A DNA stretch of 25,588 nt from Spirochaetota bacterium (GTDB lineage Bacteria > Spirochaetota > UBA12135 > COTS27 > JAFLEE01): the NCBI GenBank assembly GCA_017302015.1, contig JAFLEE010000073.1:1-25588 (forward strand), in the 5' to 3' direction. The notes under the pieces were generated by a model that was given only the letters and a program-made list of their open reading frames with translations, did no database searches and had not been told where the DNA came from. The position numbers were made by a program, and so were the translations under genes. Of the stretch, positions 1-8,338 are shown piece after piece; positions within the stretch are counted from its first letter, which is position 1; each line of letters begins with the position of its first letter.

Positions 1-3
1 GGA

Positions 4-672
4 ATGCCCGGGCCCGGCGATGGGCAGGGGGGCGGCCGCAAGCGCCGGCGTGAGCGCAAGCGAGGGAAGAAGAAACGGGCGCTTTGGCCGACGGTCGTCC
101 CCCGCGACGACACCCTGTATCGCCCGCCCAAGCGCGTGCTGACCCCCCAGCAGCGCGAAGAACTACGGCGCCGCTTCAAACTCGAGAACCTGGCCCGCTA
201 CGTCAAGGACGAAAAAACCGTCGACGACTTCAAGGTCATCTACCAGAAGATGGATTTCCTCGAGTACGAGGTCGAGAAGAAGGTCGCCAACCTCGAGTGC
301 CCGGTGTGCAAGAAGCCCATCGACGACTTCTATTACACCCTCCACCACGAGAACGGGGAGGCCATGGCCCATATCCCGTGCATCGAGGAGGAGCTCAAGC
401 GCAAGCACGAGGTCGGCCCCGGGGAGGTGCTCCTCTACGTCGGCAACGGCGCCTTCGGGATCTTCAAGCTCAAGCCCAACGGGGAATTGGCGAAGTTCGT
501 CCCCCCGGTGGTCGAGCCGAAGCCGGAGGTGGAGGGGGAGAAGGCGCGGCGCCCGCGGCCCGAGTACTCCACCGACCCGCGGGAGCGTTCGGGGCTGGAA
601 CTGCGCAAGAAGATCCAGTACGAGACGCGCAAACTCACCAACCGCCAGCAACGCCAGCAGATCAAGAACTGA
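4..672 (+). CDS. Basic protein with CxxC...HxxC zinc-binding motif, unknown function
   Basis: I do not recognise this 222-residue protein. It opens with a strongly basic tail (about residues 12-25, almost all Arg, Lys and Gly), followed by a charged helical stretch. A compact cluster CPVCKK (about 99-104) with a later HIPC (about 122-125) has the spacing of a treble-clef or zinc-ribbon-like C-C-H-C metal site. The C-terminal 50 residues are again charged and look disordered. The basic ends suggest nucleic-acid or ribosome contact, but that is inference. It ends 7 bases before scpA and probably shares its transcript. The ATG at base 4 is the first in view. The frame is open to the window edge, so the true start may lie upstream and this may be a 5' partial gene. 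Confidence 0.72.
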   Translation: MPGPGDGQGGGRKRRRERKRGKKKRALWPTVVPRDDTLYRPPKRVLTPQQREELRRRFKLENLARYVKDEKTVDDFKVIYQKMDFLEYEVEKKVANLECPVCKKPIDDFYYTLHHENGEAMAHIPCIEEELKRKHEVGPGEVLLYVGNGAFGIFKLKPNGELAKFVPPVVEPKPEVEGEKARRPRPEYSTDPRERSGLELRKKIQYETRKLTNRQQRQQIKN

Positions 673-679
673 ACCCGCC

Positions 680-1558
680 ATGGCCGCCCTCACGGTGAGC
701 CTGCCTTCGTGGAACGGGCCGCTGGATCTCCTCCTCGACCTCATCCGCGAGTCGCAGGTGAATATCCACGACATCCCGATCCGGGAAATCACCCGGCAGT
801 ACCTCGAGACCATCGCCCTCATGCAGCAGCTCGACGTGGAGATGGCCAGCGAGTTCCTCGTCATGGCGGCGACCCTCGTGCAGATCAAGAGCCGCATGAT
901 CCTGCCCGCGGAGATGCAGGAGGGCGAGGAGGATCTCTGGGAGGATCCCCGCCGCGACCTCGTGCGCCAATTGCTGGAGTACCAGAAGTTCAAGGACCTC
1001 GCCGCGGAACTCGACCGGCGGGAGGCCGTGGCCAATCGCCTCCTCGAGCGGCGCGAGCAGCCGATGAACTTCATCTCCCCGCGGGGGAACGCGGTCGACC
1101 TCTGGAAGGACGTCACGCTTCTGGACCTCATCAAGGTATTCACCGAGGTGGTGCGTGTCCTCGACTTCGAGTCGTTCGGGGTCCTCCGGGAAGAGGAATA
1201 CCGCGTCGAAGACAAGATGGAGTACATCCGGGCCGTGCTGGCGGAGCGGGGCGAACTCGATTTCCTCGAACTCTTCGGCGCCAAGCGCAGCCGCGGCGAG
1301 GTGGTGGTCACCTTCTGGGCCGTGCTGGAACTCTATAAAGTCGGCGCCATCCGCATCATGCAGTCGGGCCAATTCACCCAGATCATGATCTTCGCCAAGA
1401 ATCTCGCCGCCGGCTTGCCGGGCAGCCAGTCCATCGTGGAGGCCGCCGAGGCCGCGGAAGAGGATCTCGCCGACGTGACCCACCCGCCCGAACGGGCGGG
1501 AAACGGCGAAGCCTCCGGCGATCCCGACGAAAACAGCGATGCGACGCCCGACGCCTGA
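680..1558 (+). CDS. scpA: Segregation and condensation protein A (ScpA)
   Basis: ScpA is the kleisin subunit that bridges the two SMC heads and, with ScpB, forms the bacterial condensin that compacts and segregates the chromosome. The 292-residue product has the diagnostic N-terminal block WNGPLDLLLDLI (about 11-22) followed by the helix containing DIPIREITRQYLE, then the typical ASEFLVMAATLVQIKSRMIL helix. The C-terminal winged-helix region (about 190-245) ends with the family-like pattern VVVTFWAVLELYK. The last 40 residues are an acidic, Ala/Gly-rich tail beyond the usual domain. Length is in the usual range of 240-290 or slightly above. The maf gene begins inside its 3' end. No scpB or smc is in the window. 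Confidence 0.95.
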   Translation: MAALTVSLPSWNGPLDLLLDLIRESQVNIHDIPIREITRQYLETIALMQQLDVEMASEFLVMAATLVQIKSRMILPAEMQEGEEDLWEDPRRDLVRQLLEYQKFKDLAAELDRREAVANRLLERREQPMNFISPRGNAVDLWKDVTLLDLIKVFTEVVRVLDFESFGVLREEEYRVEDKMEYIRAVLAERGELDFLELFGAKRSRGEVVVTFWAVLELYKVGAIRIMQSGQFTQIMIFAKNLAAGLPGSQSIVEAAEAAEEDLADVTHPPERAGNGEASGDPDENSDATPDA

Positions 1559-2168
1559 GAAAGTCGCGGAGGCCGTTCGATCGGGGCGACTCGTCCTCGC
1601 ATCCGCCTCCCCGCGCCGGCGGGAAATTCTCGAGCGCGCGGGATTCCGGTTCAGGACCGCGGTGCCCCGCTTCGACGAAGAGGCCGTCTTGCGGCGCTTG
1701 GACCGGCGGCGGGGGCGCGGTTTTCCCGCCGCGCTGCGCGCGGCCCTGGCGGAATTGGTGGGCGGGAAATGGAGATCCCTGGAGCACCGGCAAGACGAGG
1801 CCGTCCTGTGCTTCGATACCGTGGTGCACGACGGCATCAGGGTCTGGGGAAAACCCGCGGATCGGGCGGAGGCGGCCCGCTTCATCCGCGCGCTCGCCGG
1901 GCGGGAGCACGCGGTGACCACCGGCGGCCTCATCGGCATGGGATCCTGGTGGCGCGTGCGGCAATGGACGACCCGGGTGAGGTTCCGCAAGCTCCGCGAC
2001 GCCGACATCGCGCGGGTCTTGGACTCCGAGCCCGCCCTGGACGCCGCGGGAGCCTATAAAATCCAGGGGTTCGGCCTGTCCTATGTCGAGTCCCTGCGCG
2101 GCGATTACCACAACGTCGTCGGGCTACCCCTACCGTTCCTCGACTGGCTGAGGAAGGGGTGCCCTTGA
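1539..2168 (+). CDS. maf: Maf/Ham1-type nucleotide pyrophosphatase
   Basis: Maf proteins hydrolyse non-canonical or methylated nucleoside triphosphates to monophosphates in the cytoplasm. Signatures seen: LASASPRRREIL (20-31), a CFDTVV block (91-96) in the place of the usual ADT-VV with the catalytic Asp kept, GKPAD (104-108), and the C-terminal AGAYKIQGFG (170-179) and GDYHNVVGLPL (188-198). At 209 residues it is of normal length. The stretch 50-88 is longer and more basic than usual for the family. The ATG lies 20 bases inside the end of scpA. No good Shine-Dalgarno precedes it, so translational coupling to scpA is likely. Substrate specificity (dTTP/UTP or m7GTP type) cannot be told by eye. 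Confidence 0.92.
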   Translation: MRRPTPEKVAEAVRSGRLVLASASPRRREILERAGFRFRTAVPRFDEEAVLRRLDRRRGRGFPAALRAALAELVGGKWRSLEHRQDEAVLCFDTVVHDGIRVWGKPADRAEAARFIRALAGREHAVTTGGLIGMGSWWRVRQWTTRVRFRKLRDADIARVLDSEPALDAAGAYKIQGFGLSYVESLRGDYHNVVGLPLPFLDWLRKGCP

Positions 2169-2932
2169 TCCGCCGCGCGCTCACGGTTCTCCTCATCGGA
2201 AGTTTCCTCCTCTGGGTCGTCGCGGTGCTCCTGGCGTGGGCTTTCAACGGGAATCCCGGGCTGAATCCCGCGCCCGTTCTCGTCCTAATCCTCCCGCCGG
2301 GGGCCCCGGTGGATCCCGGGGTCGACGCCCTCAGGTCCTGGGAGCGGGATGTGGCCCTGGAAGTCGTTCCACCGCGGGCGCAGGAGCTCGCCGCTTGCCT
2401 CAAAAAGCGGCGGGTCATCCGCAGCGAATGGCTCTTCACCGCGGCGGCCCGCGTCATGGACCTCGATGGCCGCCTCGCGGCCGGATGGTGGCGCCTCGAG
2501 GGCGACCTTTCGACCTGGGCCATTCTCGAGCGCCTGGGGACCGGCCGGGGCGCCCGGCCGGTATGGGTCTCCCCCGGCGAATCCTTCGCCCAAGTCAGCG
2601 GGCGCTTCGCCCGGACGGGGCTCAAGGGGGATTTGGCGGCGGAACTCGAGCGCGTGGCGGAAAAGCGCCCTCCCCGGATCCTTCCGGCGGTCGCTTGTTT
2701 TCCCCCGGGGCTCTATCTCGTCGATCCCGCCCATGCGCACGCCTCGGAAATCGCGATCGAAGCCCTCGATCGATTCGATAGAGGCTTGGGGTCTTTCATC
2801 CGCCGCAGCGGCCTCGAGAACGGTCCCTGGGGCAGGCGGTTCGGGCGCGCCCTCGCCCTGGAAGGCGCCTCCGCGGCGGTCGATCCGGTGGCTCCCCGGA
2901 TGAGGTCCATCCTCTCTTCGAGAGACGATTGA
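2165..2932 (+). CDS. MltG-like membrane protein lacking the catalytic domain
   Basis: A 255-residue protein with one N-terminal transmembrane segment (about LTVLLIGSFLLWVVAVLLAW). Its middle runs parallel to the next gene, mltG. Here SEWLFTAAARVMDLDGRLAAG matches there SERLFRLATRLTASDRKLQSG, followed by a WWRL versus YYTF beta strand and a later VWVSPGESFAQVSGRFA versus VVIREGADLYEIAAEAA. It then stops where MltG enters its lytic domain, so the catalytic Glu and the NPxL region are absent. I infer a duplicated, catalytically dead MltG relative that could bind or regulate peptidoglycan synthesis or MltG itself. Start choice: TTG at 2165 gives a 4-base TTGA overlap with the maf stop and places AGGAAGG (2151-2157) 7 bases upstream. 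The alternative GTG at 2159 leaves only 1 base. Confidence 0.8.
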   Translation: MIRRALTVLLIGSFLLWVVAVLLAWAFNGNPGLNPAPVLVLILPPGAPVDPGVDALRSWERDVALEVVPPRAQELAACLKKRRVIRSEWLFTAAARVMDLDGRLAAGWWRLEGDLSTWAILERLGTGRGARPVWVSPGESFAQVSGRFARTGLKGDLAAELERVAEKRPPRILPAVACFPPGLYLVDPAHAHASEIAIEALDRFDRGLGSFIRRSGLENGPWGRRFGRALALEGASAAVDPVAPRMRSILSSRDD

Positions 2933-2953
2933 AAATCCATTCGAGGCATTTCC

Positions 2954-4027
2954 ATGATCCAGAAGTTCAAATGGCCGATCCTCCTACTCGCCGCCGCGGG
3001 CGTGACCATGCTCGCCCTCAATTTTTCTCCGGCCTTGGCGCCGAAACGCGAGAAGGAATATTTCCTGAAGGCCGAGAGACCGGGCGCGCTGCGCCTCCTG
3101 GCCCGCGAGATGAAGGCCGACGGGATCCTCCATTCGGAGCGCCTTTTCCGCCTCGCCACGCGCCTCACCGCCAGCGACCGGAAACTCCAGAGCGGCTATT
3201 ACACCTTCGATAACCGCATGGGCCTCCTCGCGGCCCTCGGGAAGATCCGCCGGGGGGAAGTCAACCGCGTCCCCGTCGTGATCCGTGAAGGGGCCGATCT
3301 CTACGAGATCGCCGCAGAGGCCGCCTTGGCCCGGGCCGTGGAGACGCCGGCGGAATTCCTCGAGAAGGCCCGAGCCCGCGCCCTCCTGGAGCGCATCGAG
3401 AAGCGGTTCACCCTGGACCGGAAAATTCCCAGCGTCGAGGGGTTCCTCTACCCCGATACCTATTCCGTGCGCAAGGGCGCCGGGTTCCAGGAACTCGCCG
3501 ATCTCGCCGTGGCGCGCTTCGATTCCCGCATCGCCGCCGCCTACCGCAAGAAGAGCGAAGAGATGGCCGCGCGCAAGGAACGCCCCCAGAACCTCTGGCA
3601 CTACCTTCGGGCGGCCTCGCTCATCGAGCGGGAGACCCCCACGGAGAGCGAGCGCCCCGTCGTTGCCTCCGTCCTCGAGAATCGCCTGCGCCTGGGCGAA
3701 AAACTCCGCTTCGATCCCACCATCCTCTACGCCATGAAATTGGAGGGCAAGTGGCCGAAGAGCCCCCTGAGCACCAACGGGAACGTCGGCGTGAGCATCA
3801 AAACCGAGCATTTCGCCATCAAATCGCGCTGGAACACCTACTGGGTCTCGGGCCTGCCCATGGGCCCCATCTGCAATCCCACGCTGTCCTCCTTCGAGGC
3901 GGCCATGGAGCCCGCGAAGACGGATTACCTCTTTTTCGTGGCCAAGGGCTTCGGCGTGCGCGAGCACGCCTTCAGCAAGACCTACGAGGAGCACCAGCGC
4001 CTCACGAAGAAGTACCTCCTGCGATGA
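2954..4027 (+). CDS. mltG: Endolytic murein transglycosylase MltG (YceG-like)
   Basis: MltG is an inner-membrane enzyme that cuts nascent peptidoglycan glycan strands and is thought to set their length. The 357-residue product has an N-terminal membrane anchor (about 7-24), a LysM-like region (about 40-125), and the lytic domain. Family marks are VEGFLYPDTY (161-170), ASLIERET (221-228) with the putative catalytic Glu225, RPVVASVLENRL (234-245), FDPTILYA (253-260), WNTYWVSGLPMGPICNP (293-309) and AKTDYLFFVA (321-330), ending with FSKTYEEH. Length is typical. Shine-Dalgarno GAGG at 2943-2946 lies 7 bases before the ATG. It follows its degenerate paralogue by 21 bases and overlaps rlmH by 4. 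Confidence 0.95.
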   Translation: MIQKFKWPILLLAAAGVTMLALNFSPALAPKREKEYFLKAERPGALRLLAREMKADGILHSERLFRLATRLTASDRKLQSGYYTFDNRMGLLAALGKIRRGEVNRVPVVIREGADLYEIAAEAALARAVETPAEFLEKARARALLERIEKRFTLDRKIPSVEGFLYPDTYSVRKGAGFQELADLAVARFDSRIAAAYRKKSEEMAARKERPQNLWHYLRAASLIERETPTESERPVVASVLENRLRLGEKLRFDPTILYAMKLEGKWPKSPLSTNGNVGVSIKTEHFAIKSRWNTYWVSGLPMGPICNPTLSSFEAAMEPAKTDYLFFVAKGFGVREHAFSKTYEEHQRLTKKYLLR

Positions 4028-4494
4028 GCGGGCCCGCCTGGCGCCTCGTGGTCACCGGCGCCGCCCGGGATTGGGCCGCCGATGCGGTGTCGGATTACGA
4101 GGGCCGGCTCGCGCGCTATGTCGATCTGGAGACCACGGTCCTCAAGGAACCCGAATGGGCCGAGAAGGATCCCGCCAAGTATTTCCGCTGGATCGGGGAG
4201 GAATACCTAGGCCGTCTGGGAAAGACCGACGTGGCGGTAGCCTTGGACCCGGGCGCCCCGGCCCTCACCAGCCCCGCGTTCGCCGGGGAACTCCGGAAGC
4301 GCTTCGCCGGCGACCGGCGGCCGGTCTTCTGGATCGGGGGGAGCCAGGGTTTAGGGCCGGCACTGCTCTCCCATGCATCCTGGAAAGTCTCCTTCGGTCC
4401 CATGACCTATCCCCACGCGCTCTTTCGCGTGATGCTCCTGGAGCAACTCTACCGGGCCCAAACGATCCTGCGCGGCGAGAAATACCATAAATAG
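4024..4494 (+). CDS. rlmH: 23S rRNA (pseudouridine-1915-N3) methyltransferase RlmH
   Basis: RlmH is a SPOUT-class methyltransferase that uses S-adenosylmethionine to methylate pseudouridine 1915 in helix 69 of 23S rRNA on the assembled ribosome. The 156-residue protein has normal length. It shows the knot motif FWIGGSQGLG (102-111) and the very characteristic C-terminus TYPHALFRVMLLEQLYRA (128-145) followed by G-E-K-YH-K. The ATG at 4024 forms an ATGA overlap with the mltG stop. Longer in-frame starts would run back into mltG in another frame and are not supported. It is the last gene of the plus-strand block. Its stop lies 9 bases from the stop of the convergent tsaE and I see no terminator hairpin between them. 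Confidence 0.95.
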   Translation: MSGPAWRLVVTGAARDWAADAVSDYEGRLARYVDLETTVLKEPEWAEKDPAKYFRWIGEEYLGRLGKTDVAVALDPGAPALTSPAFAGELRKRFAGDRRPVFWIGGSQGLGPALLSHASWKVSFGPMTYPHALFRVMLLEQLYRAQTILRGEKYHK

Positions 4495-4503
4495 ACGATC
4501 CGC

Positions 4504-4935
4504 TTAGGGCGCGAGTCGATGGGCCACGAAGAGGCGGGCCTCGCCGCCGGCGGGTTCGATGGAGAGGCGGTGGGTGGCGAGGGCCTCGAAGCCCGGGAGT
4601 CGCTGGGCCCACTCGACGAAAATGAGGGATCCGTCTTCGAACCATTCCTCGCTCCCCAAACTTTCCGCCCGCGTCCCGGGGGGGAGCCGGTAGAAATCCG
4701 CATGGCGCACGAGGCCGAGGCGGGGGGGGAAGGGGCCGTATTCCTGGACGAGGGTGAAGGTCGGGGACTGGAAGAGGCCCCGGTATTCAAGGGCGCCCAG
4801 AAGGAGTCGCGTGAAAGTGGTCTTCCCCGCGCCGACGGCGCCGTCGAGGATCCAGCATTGGCCGGGCTCCAGGAGCGTGAGGAGCTCGCGGGCGAATTCC
4901 CGGGTCGCATCCAGGGTCGGGCAAAGGCGGCGCAT
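4504..4935 (-). CDS. tsaE: tRNA t6A37 biosynthesis ATPase TsaE
   Basis: TsaE is the ATPase that works with TsaB and TsaD to make N6-threonylcarbamoyladenosine at position 37 of ANN-decoding tRNAs. The 143-residue product carries a Walker A loop GAVGAGKTT (32-40), the family block SPTFTLVQEY (57-66), HADFYR (78-83) and VEWAQRL (107-113, Walker B-like position). Start: the ATG at 4935 shares its A with the stop of pabBC (TGATG), an arrangement typical of translational coupling, and gives the usual length. An ATG at 4965 would add 10 residues and has no better ribosome binding site. Last gene of the minus-strand block that starts at 9168. Confidence 0.93.
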   Translation of the reverse strand: MRRLCPTLDATREFARELLTLLEPGQCWILDGAVGAGKTTFTRLLLGALEYRGLFQSPTFTLVQEYGPFPPRLGLVRHADFYRLPPGTRAESLGSEEWFEDGSLIFVEWAQRLPGFEALATHRLSIEPAGGEARLFVAHRLAP

Positions 4936-6683
4936 CAGTTCCAAAGGACCCCCACTTCCCGCCATGGCCGGATCGCGTTGCCGATCCAAAGGCGCGTGGC
5001 GCGCCTCAAGTCCGCCGGGGTGAGAACCGCCTCGGTCAATTCCCCCGAATCGAGCCCCTCTTGGCGGAGAATCCCGGGGAGGAGGCCGCATCCCAGGGCC
5101 GGGGTGAGGATTTTCCCGTCGAGTTCCACGCGGAGGCTATGGATCGTGCCTTCGGTCAGTTCGCCGCGCTCGTTGAGGAAGAGGTAGTCGGCCAAGTCTT
5201 CCTTCTCGGCAAGAACGCGCCAGCGTTCCCAGCGATCGCGACGGGTGGTCTTGTGGAAGAGGAACGGATCGCCGCTGGAAACGCGTTCAGGGGCGAGGCG
5301 GACGAGATTGTTTCCCAAAGGCGGGGCGAGTTCTTGGGCCCGAGCAGCCGTTTGCCCGTCGCCGGAAAGCGTCAAGCGTACCCGCCGAGTTTCGTTTTTC
5401 GGGAGGGTTCCTTCCAGTTCATCCAAGGCGGCCTCCAGGTGGGGGCCTGAGGCCGGGAAGCCAAAATAAGCCGCGGAGGCGAGGAGACGCTCCTTGTGGA
5501 GGGATCGGCGGGGGAAATGCCGGCCATCCCAGAGGAGGGTGGTGAAAAGGGAAAAGGGCGTCGGGTCGCGGCCGAGGAACTCGGTCTTGTGGGCCCATTC
5601 GCGCCGTTCCGCCTCCAATTCGCTCCCCTCCACCAGGCCGCTGCCGACGCCCATGGAATACCCGCGGCGGTCGTGCTCCACGGTGCGGATCGCGACGCTG
5701 AAGCAGGCCTCCTGGGCACTGGCCCAACCGATCGCCCCGCAATAGGGGCCGCGCGCCCTTCCCTCGAGGGTTCGAAGGAGAGCCAAGGTGGAGAGTTTGG
5801 GGGCGCCGACGACGGACCCGCAGGGAAAGAGCGCCCGGAATAGTTCCGTGAGACGGGTGCCCGGGAGGAGGCGGCCGCGGATCGTGGAGGTCATCTGCCA
5901 CACCGTGGAGAGGGGCAGGAGCGTGAAGAGATGGGGAACCTCCACCGAACCGGCGACGCAAAGCCGGCCGAGATCATTCCTCAGGAGGTCCACGATCATG
6001 CGGTTTTCCGCCAGGGTTTTTTCATCGCGGCGCAAAGCCTCGGCGATGGCCTGGTCTTCCCGGGGGAAACGGCCCCGCGGCGCGGTGCCTTTCATGGGCT
6101 GGGTCTCGATGCGGTCCCCGGATGTCTTGAAGAATAATTCGGGAGAAAGGGAGAGCAGGGTGAGGTCGCCGGTCTCTAGGAAAGCCGCGAAGGATGCGTT
6201 TTGGGAGGCGAGCAACCTGGAATAGAAACGGTGGGGGGGGAGGTCGACCGCCACTTGGACCCGACCGGTGAGGTTCGCCTGATAGGTGATGCCGTCCAGC
6301 AGGGCGAGGCGAACCGAATCCCAGGAATTTTCGGGAAGGGGTTCTCCGGACGGCCAGGCGACGGAAACCGGAAATTGCCCGTCTTCGGGTTCCATGGGCG
6401 CCGGGCCATCGAGGCCGAGTTCTTCCGGTTGGGCGAGGGCGAACCATGCGAGTCGTTCGCCGGGAGGCATCGGCGCAGGCTCGGGCTCCCAGGCCCTCCC
6501 GGCCTCGAAGGCCACGTATCCGATGGCGATCCCCCCGCGGGCCAGGTGGGATTCGACCCTTTGAAAGAGCCCCTCGAGTTCCTCGGCCGAATGGGCCTCG
6601 AAGGTCGCGGGGCGCACGGGAAGGCAACGTGCTTTTCCGTCCGCGAAGAAGCCGGGGCCGAGTCGGATGGGCGGGTTTGCCAA
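4935..6683 (-). CDS. pabB: Aminodeoxychorismate synthase component I fused to aminodeoxychorismate lyase (PabB-PabC)
   Basis: A 582-residue bifunctional protein of folate (p-aminobenzoate) synthesis. Residues about 50-370 are the chorismate-binding enzyme: TYQANLTGRV (133-142), QPMKGTAPRGRF (195-206), LAENRMIVDLLRNDLGR (224-240), FPCGSVVGAPK (286-296). The Lys in PMKGT is typical of aminodeoxychorismate synthase rather than anthranilate synthase, which has Ala there. Residues about 376-582 form a class IV PLP aminotransferase-fold lyase with FHKTTRRDR (476-484, putative PLP lysine), NERGELTEGTIHSL (504-517) and GLLPGILRQEG (533-543). PabA glutaminase is not in the window. The start appears to be TTG at 6683, 12 bases after the preceding stop, with GAGGG about 9-10 bases upstream. 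No better start is nearby. Confidence 0.93.
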   Translation of the reverse strand: MANPPIRLGPGFFADGKARCLPVRPATFEAHSAEELEGLFQRVESHLARGGIAIGYVAFEAGRAWEPEPAPMPPGERLAWFALAQPEELGLDGPAPMEPEDGQFPVSVAWPSGEPLPENSWDSVRLALLDGITYQANLTGRVQVAVDLPPHRFYSRLLASQNASFAAFLETGDLTLLSLSPELFFKTSGDRIETQPMKGTAPRGRFPREDQAIAEALRRDEKTLAENRMIVDLLRNDLGRLCVAGSVEVPHLFTLLPLSTVWQMTSTIRGRLLPGTRLTELFRALFPCGSVVGAPKLSTLALLRTLEGRARGPYCGAIGWASAQEACFSVAIRTVEHDRRGYSMGVGSGLVEGSELEAERREWAHKTEFLGRDPTPFSLFTTLLWDGRHFPRRSLHKERLLASAAYFGFPASGPHLEAALDELEGTLPKNETRRVRLTLSGDGQTAARAQELAPPLGNNLVRLAPERVSSGDPFLFHKTTRRDRWERWRVLAEKEDLADYLFLNERGELTEGTIHSLRVELDGKILTPALGCGLLPGILRQEGLDSGELTEAVLTPADLRRATRLWIGNAIRPWREVGVLWN

Positions 6684-6695
6684 GGGGGAGGGCCC

Positions 6696-7529
6696 TCAAA
6701 GGCGGAGAGCGAGGCCCGCGGTGATCGCGGCATCTTCGCTGGGGAGGGAAAGCCCGAGGCGCAATTCGGCCCAAGCGCGCAAATAGGGATGGAAGGCCCA
6801 GGAAACCCCGAGTTCGGCGAATAGGCGCCATCGGGAGAGGTCCTCCACATCGAATTGGGCATGGAGACCGGTCGCGAGGAAAAGCGCCTCCCGGGCTCGT
6901 CGGGAAATCCCGAGCCCGGCCTCGAGGGTATTGGTGAGACTTCGGGGAGCCTGGAGAACCGAGGCGACGTAGCCCAATTGGAGGTCGAGGAGGTTCTGTT
7001 CGATCTTCCATTCGAGCGGGATGCGGATCCCGGCTTCCCAAGGCGCCCCCGATGCGATAGCGGGGGAGACGGGGAGGCGAACCCAGGGGATGGCCGCCAT
7101 GGCGAACAAGGGATCGAAGCGCTCCCCGGGCGTACCGAATCGCACGGAAATTTCCACGGGCCCGGGACCGAGGTGGTTGACGAGGGCGCGCAGATCCGAG
7201 GTTTCGATCCGGGTATAGACGCCGCCCGGGGCCGCGAGGGCCAGTTCCACCCCGTCCAAGAGCCCGAGGCGGGCCCGGGCTTCCAGGAAGGTCAGGCGAT
7301 CGATATTGACCCCGTCGCGGGCGGGGTTGATGAGGTCGTGCGCATAGGAGACCGCCGTGAGGGAGAGTTCCACGCGCCCCGCTTCGAGGGCGAAGGGGCT
7401 CTTCATGAGGCGCCCGTCGTCGCCCCGCATGGGCCCCAGGGCGCTTCGGGGAACCGGGTCGCCCACATGGTGCCCCGCGGCCAGGGGGGCGAAGAGGAGG
7501 GCGCAGAGTAGGGGGAGTCGGCGGGTCAC
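6696..7529 (-). CDS. Putative outer-membrane beta-barrel protein (phenol-degradation MetA-like)
   Basis: A 277-residue exported protein. Residues 1-19 form a signal peptide ending near LAAG-HH, with no lipobox cysteine at the cleavage region. The rest is a run of short amphipathic strands alternating with turns (for example VELSLTAVSYAHDL, ARLGLLDGVELALAAPGG, LEWKIEQNLLDLQLGYVAS, RLFAELGVSWAFHPYLRAWAELRLGLSLPS, cited in pieces), ending in the strand AAITAGLALRL. That pattern and the GVELALAAP/G-Y pattern recall small barrels annotated as MetA-pathway or transporter-like. I infer an outer-membrane barrel of about 10-12 strands of unknown substrate. The GTG start makes a 4-base GTGA overlap with the upstream GGDEF gene, so it is probably translated with it. 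Confidence 0.6.
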   Translation of the reverse strand: MTRRLPLLCALLFAPLAAGHHVGDPVPRSALGPMRGDDGRLMKSPFALEAGRVELSLTAVSYAHDLINPARDGVNIDRLTFLEARARLGLLDGVELALAAPGGVYTRIETSDLRALVNHLGPGPVEISVRFGTPGERFDPLFAMAAIPWVRLPVSPAIASGAPWEAGIRIPLEWKIEQNLLDLQLGYVASVLQAPRSLTNTLEAGLGISRRAREALFLATGLHAQFDVEDLSRWRLFAELGVSWAFHPYLRAWAELRLGLSLPSEDAAITAGLALRL

Positions 7530-8338
7530 CGGTTTCGCCGGGCCACGTAGTCGGCGCGGATGCGGTCGTATTCACCGGCGCGGGCCTTGTCGTAGAGGCA
7601 CCAGCGGTCCTTCCCCAACAGCTTGGCCTCGTAGAGGGCGTGGTCGGCCTCGCGCTGCACCAGGTGGTTGAGGGATTCGGTGGCGTCTTTATTCATGTGG
7701 ATGATGTCCTGGTAGGGCAGCGCGATGTGGCTGACGCCCGCGGACAGGGTGACCTTCACGAGTTCCTTCCCGGTATCGATGCGCAGTTCGTGGAAGCGCT
7801 TGTAGATCTTCTCGAGGAAGGTGATGGCCCCGGGGATCGGGGTGGTGGTGAGGATGACGTCGAGTTCCTCGCCGCCGTAGCGGATCGTGTAATCGGTGGG
7901 CCGGGCGGTCTCTTTCAGCGCTTCGCCGACTTTGCGCAGCACTTGGTCGCCGATCTCGTGCCCGTAGCGGTTATTGAAGAGCGAAAAATCGTCGATATCG
8001 AAGCGGATATAGGAGAGCTGGTAGCGGTCGCTCCCGTTGGGGGTCTGGTAACTGGAGAAGATGCGGGAAATGTTCTTGAAGATGTTCTCGAAGTAGAGTT
8101 CGTTGTAGCGGAAGAGGCCGGTGCGCGGGTCGTAGTTCACCGTATCCTGGAGGTTCTCGATCTTCTCCACCGCTTGGGTGTAGTGGAGGCTCAGTTTATT
8201 GAGGTACTCGATGGTTTCGGTGAGGGTCTCGGGATCCATATCCTTGGAGAGCAGGTGCACCATCAAGTTGATGGCGTCCATCTCGAAGGCGTCGGGTTCG
8301 GTCTTGCGGCTATTCTCGGGAGTCCGTTCTTTCTTCAT
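7526..8338 (-). CDS. GGDEF-domain protein 1 (putative diguanylate cyclase)
   Basis: A soluble 270-residue protein. Residues 1-65 are helical with no recognised sensor domain. Residues about 68-255 are a GGDEF domain: FDIDDFSLFNNRYGHEIGD (113-131), the catalytic loop RYGGEEL (153-159), VTLSAGVS (196-203) and a C-terminal ADHALYEAKLLGKDR (231-245). RPTD (146-149) sits exactly five residues before GGEEL, the spacing of the c-di-GMP inhibitory I-site RxxD. GGEEL departs from GGDEF/GGEEF only at the last position, and the usual ND before Y-GH is NN. Activity is likely but not certain. The ATG forms an ATGA overlap with the upstream paralogue and has GGAG 7 bases before it. There is no membrane segment, so it acts in the cytoplasm. 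Confidence 0.88.
   Translation of the reverse strand: MKKERTPENSRKTEPDAFEMDAINLMVHLLSKDMDPETLTETIEYLNKLSLHYTQAVEKIENLQDTVNYDPRTGLFRYNELYFENIFKNISRIFSSYQTPNGSDRYQLSYIRFDIDDFSLFNNRYGHEIGDQVLRKVGEALKETARPTDYTIRYGGEELDVILTTTPIPGAITFLEKIYKRFHELRIDTGKELVKVTLSAGVSHIALPYQDIIHMNKDATESLNHLVQREADHALYEAKLLGKDRWCLYDKARAGEYDRIRADYVARRNR

Noticed and set aside
3751-4494. 247-codon form of rlmH starting inside mltG
   Set aside because: RlmH proteins are about 155 residues. The extra N-terminus is a frame-shifted reading of mltG, and ATG 4024 overlaps the mltG stop.
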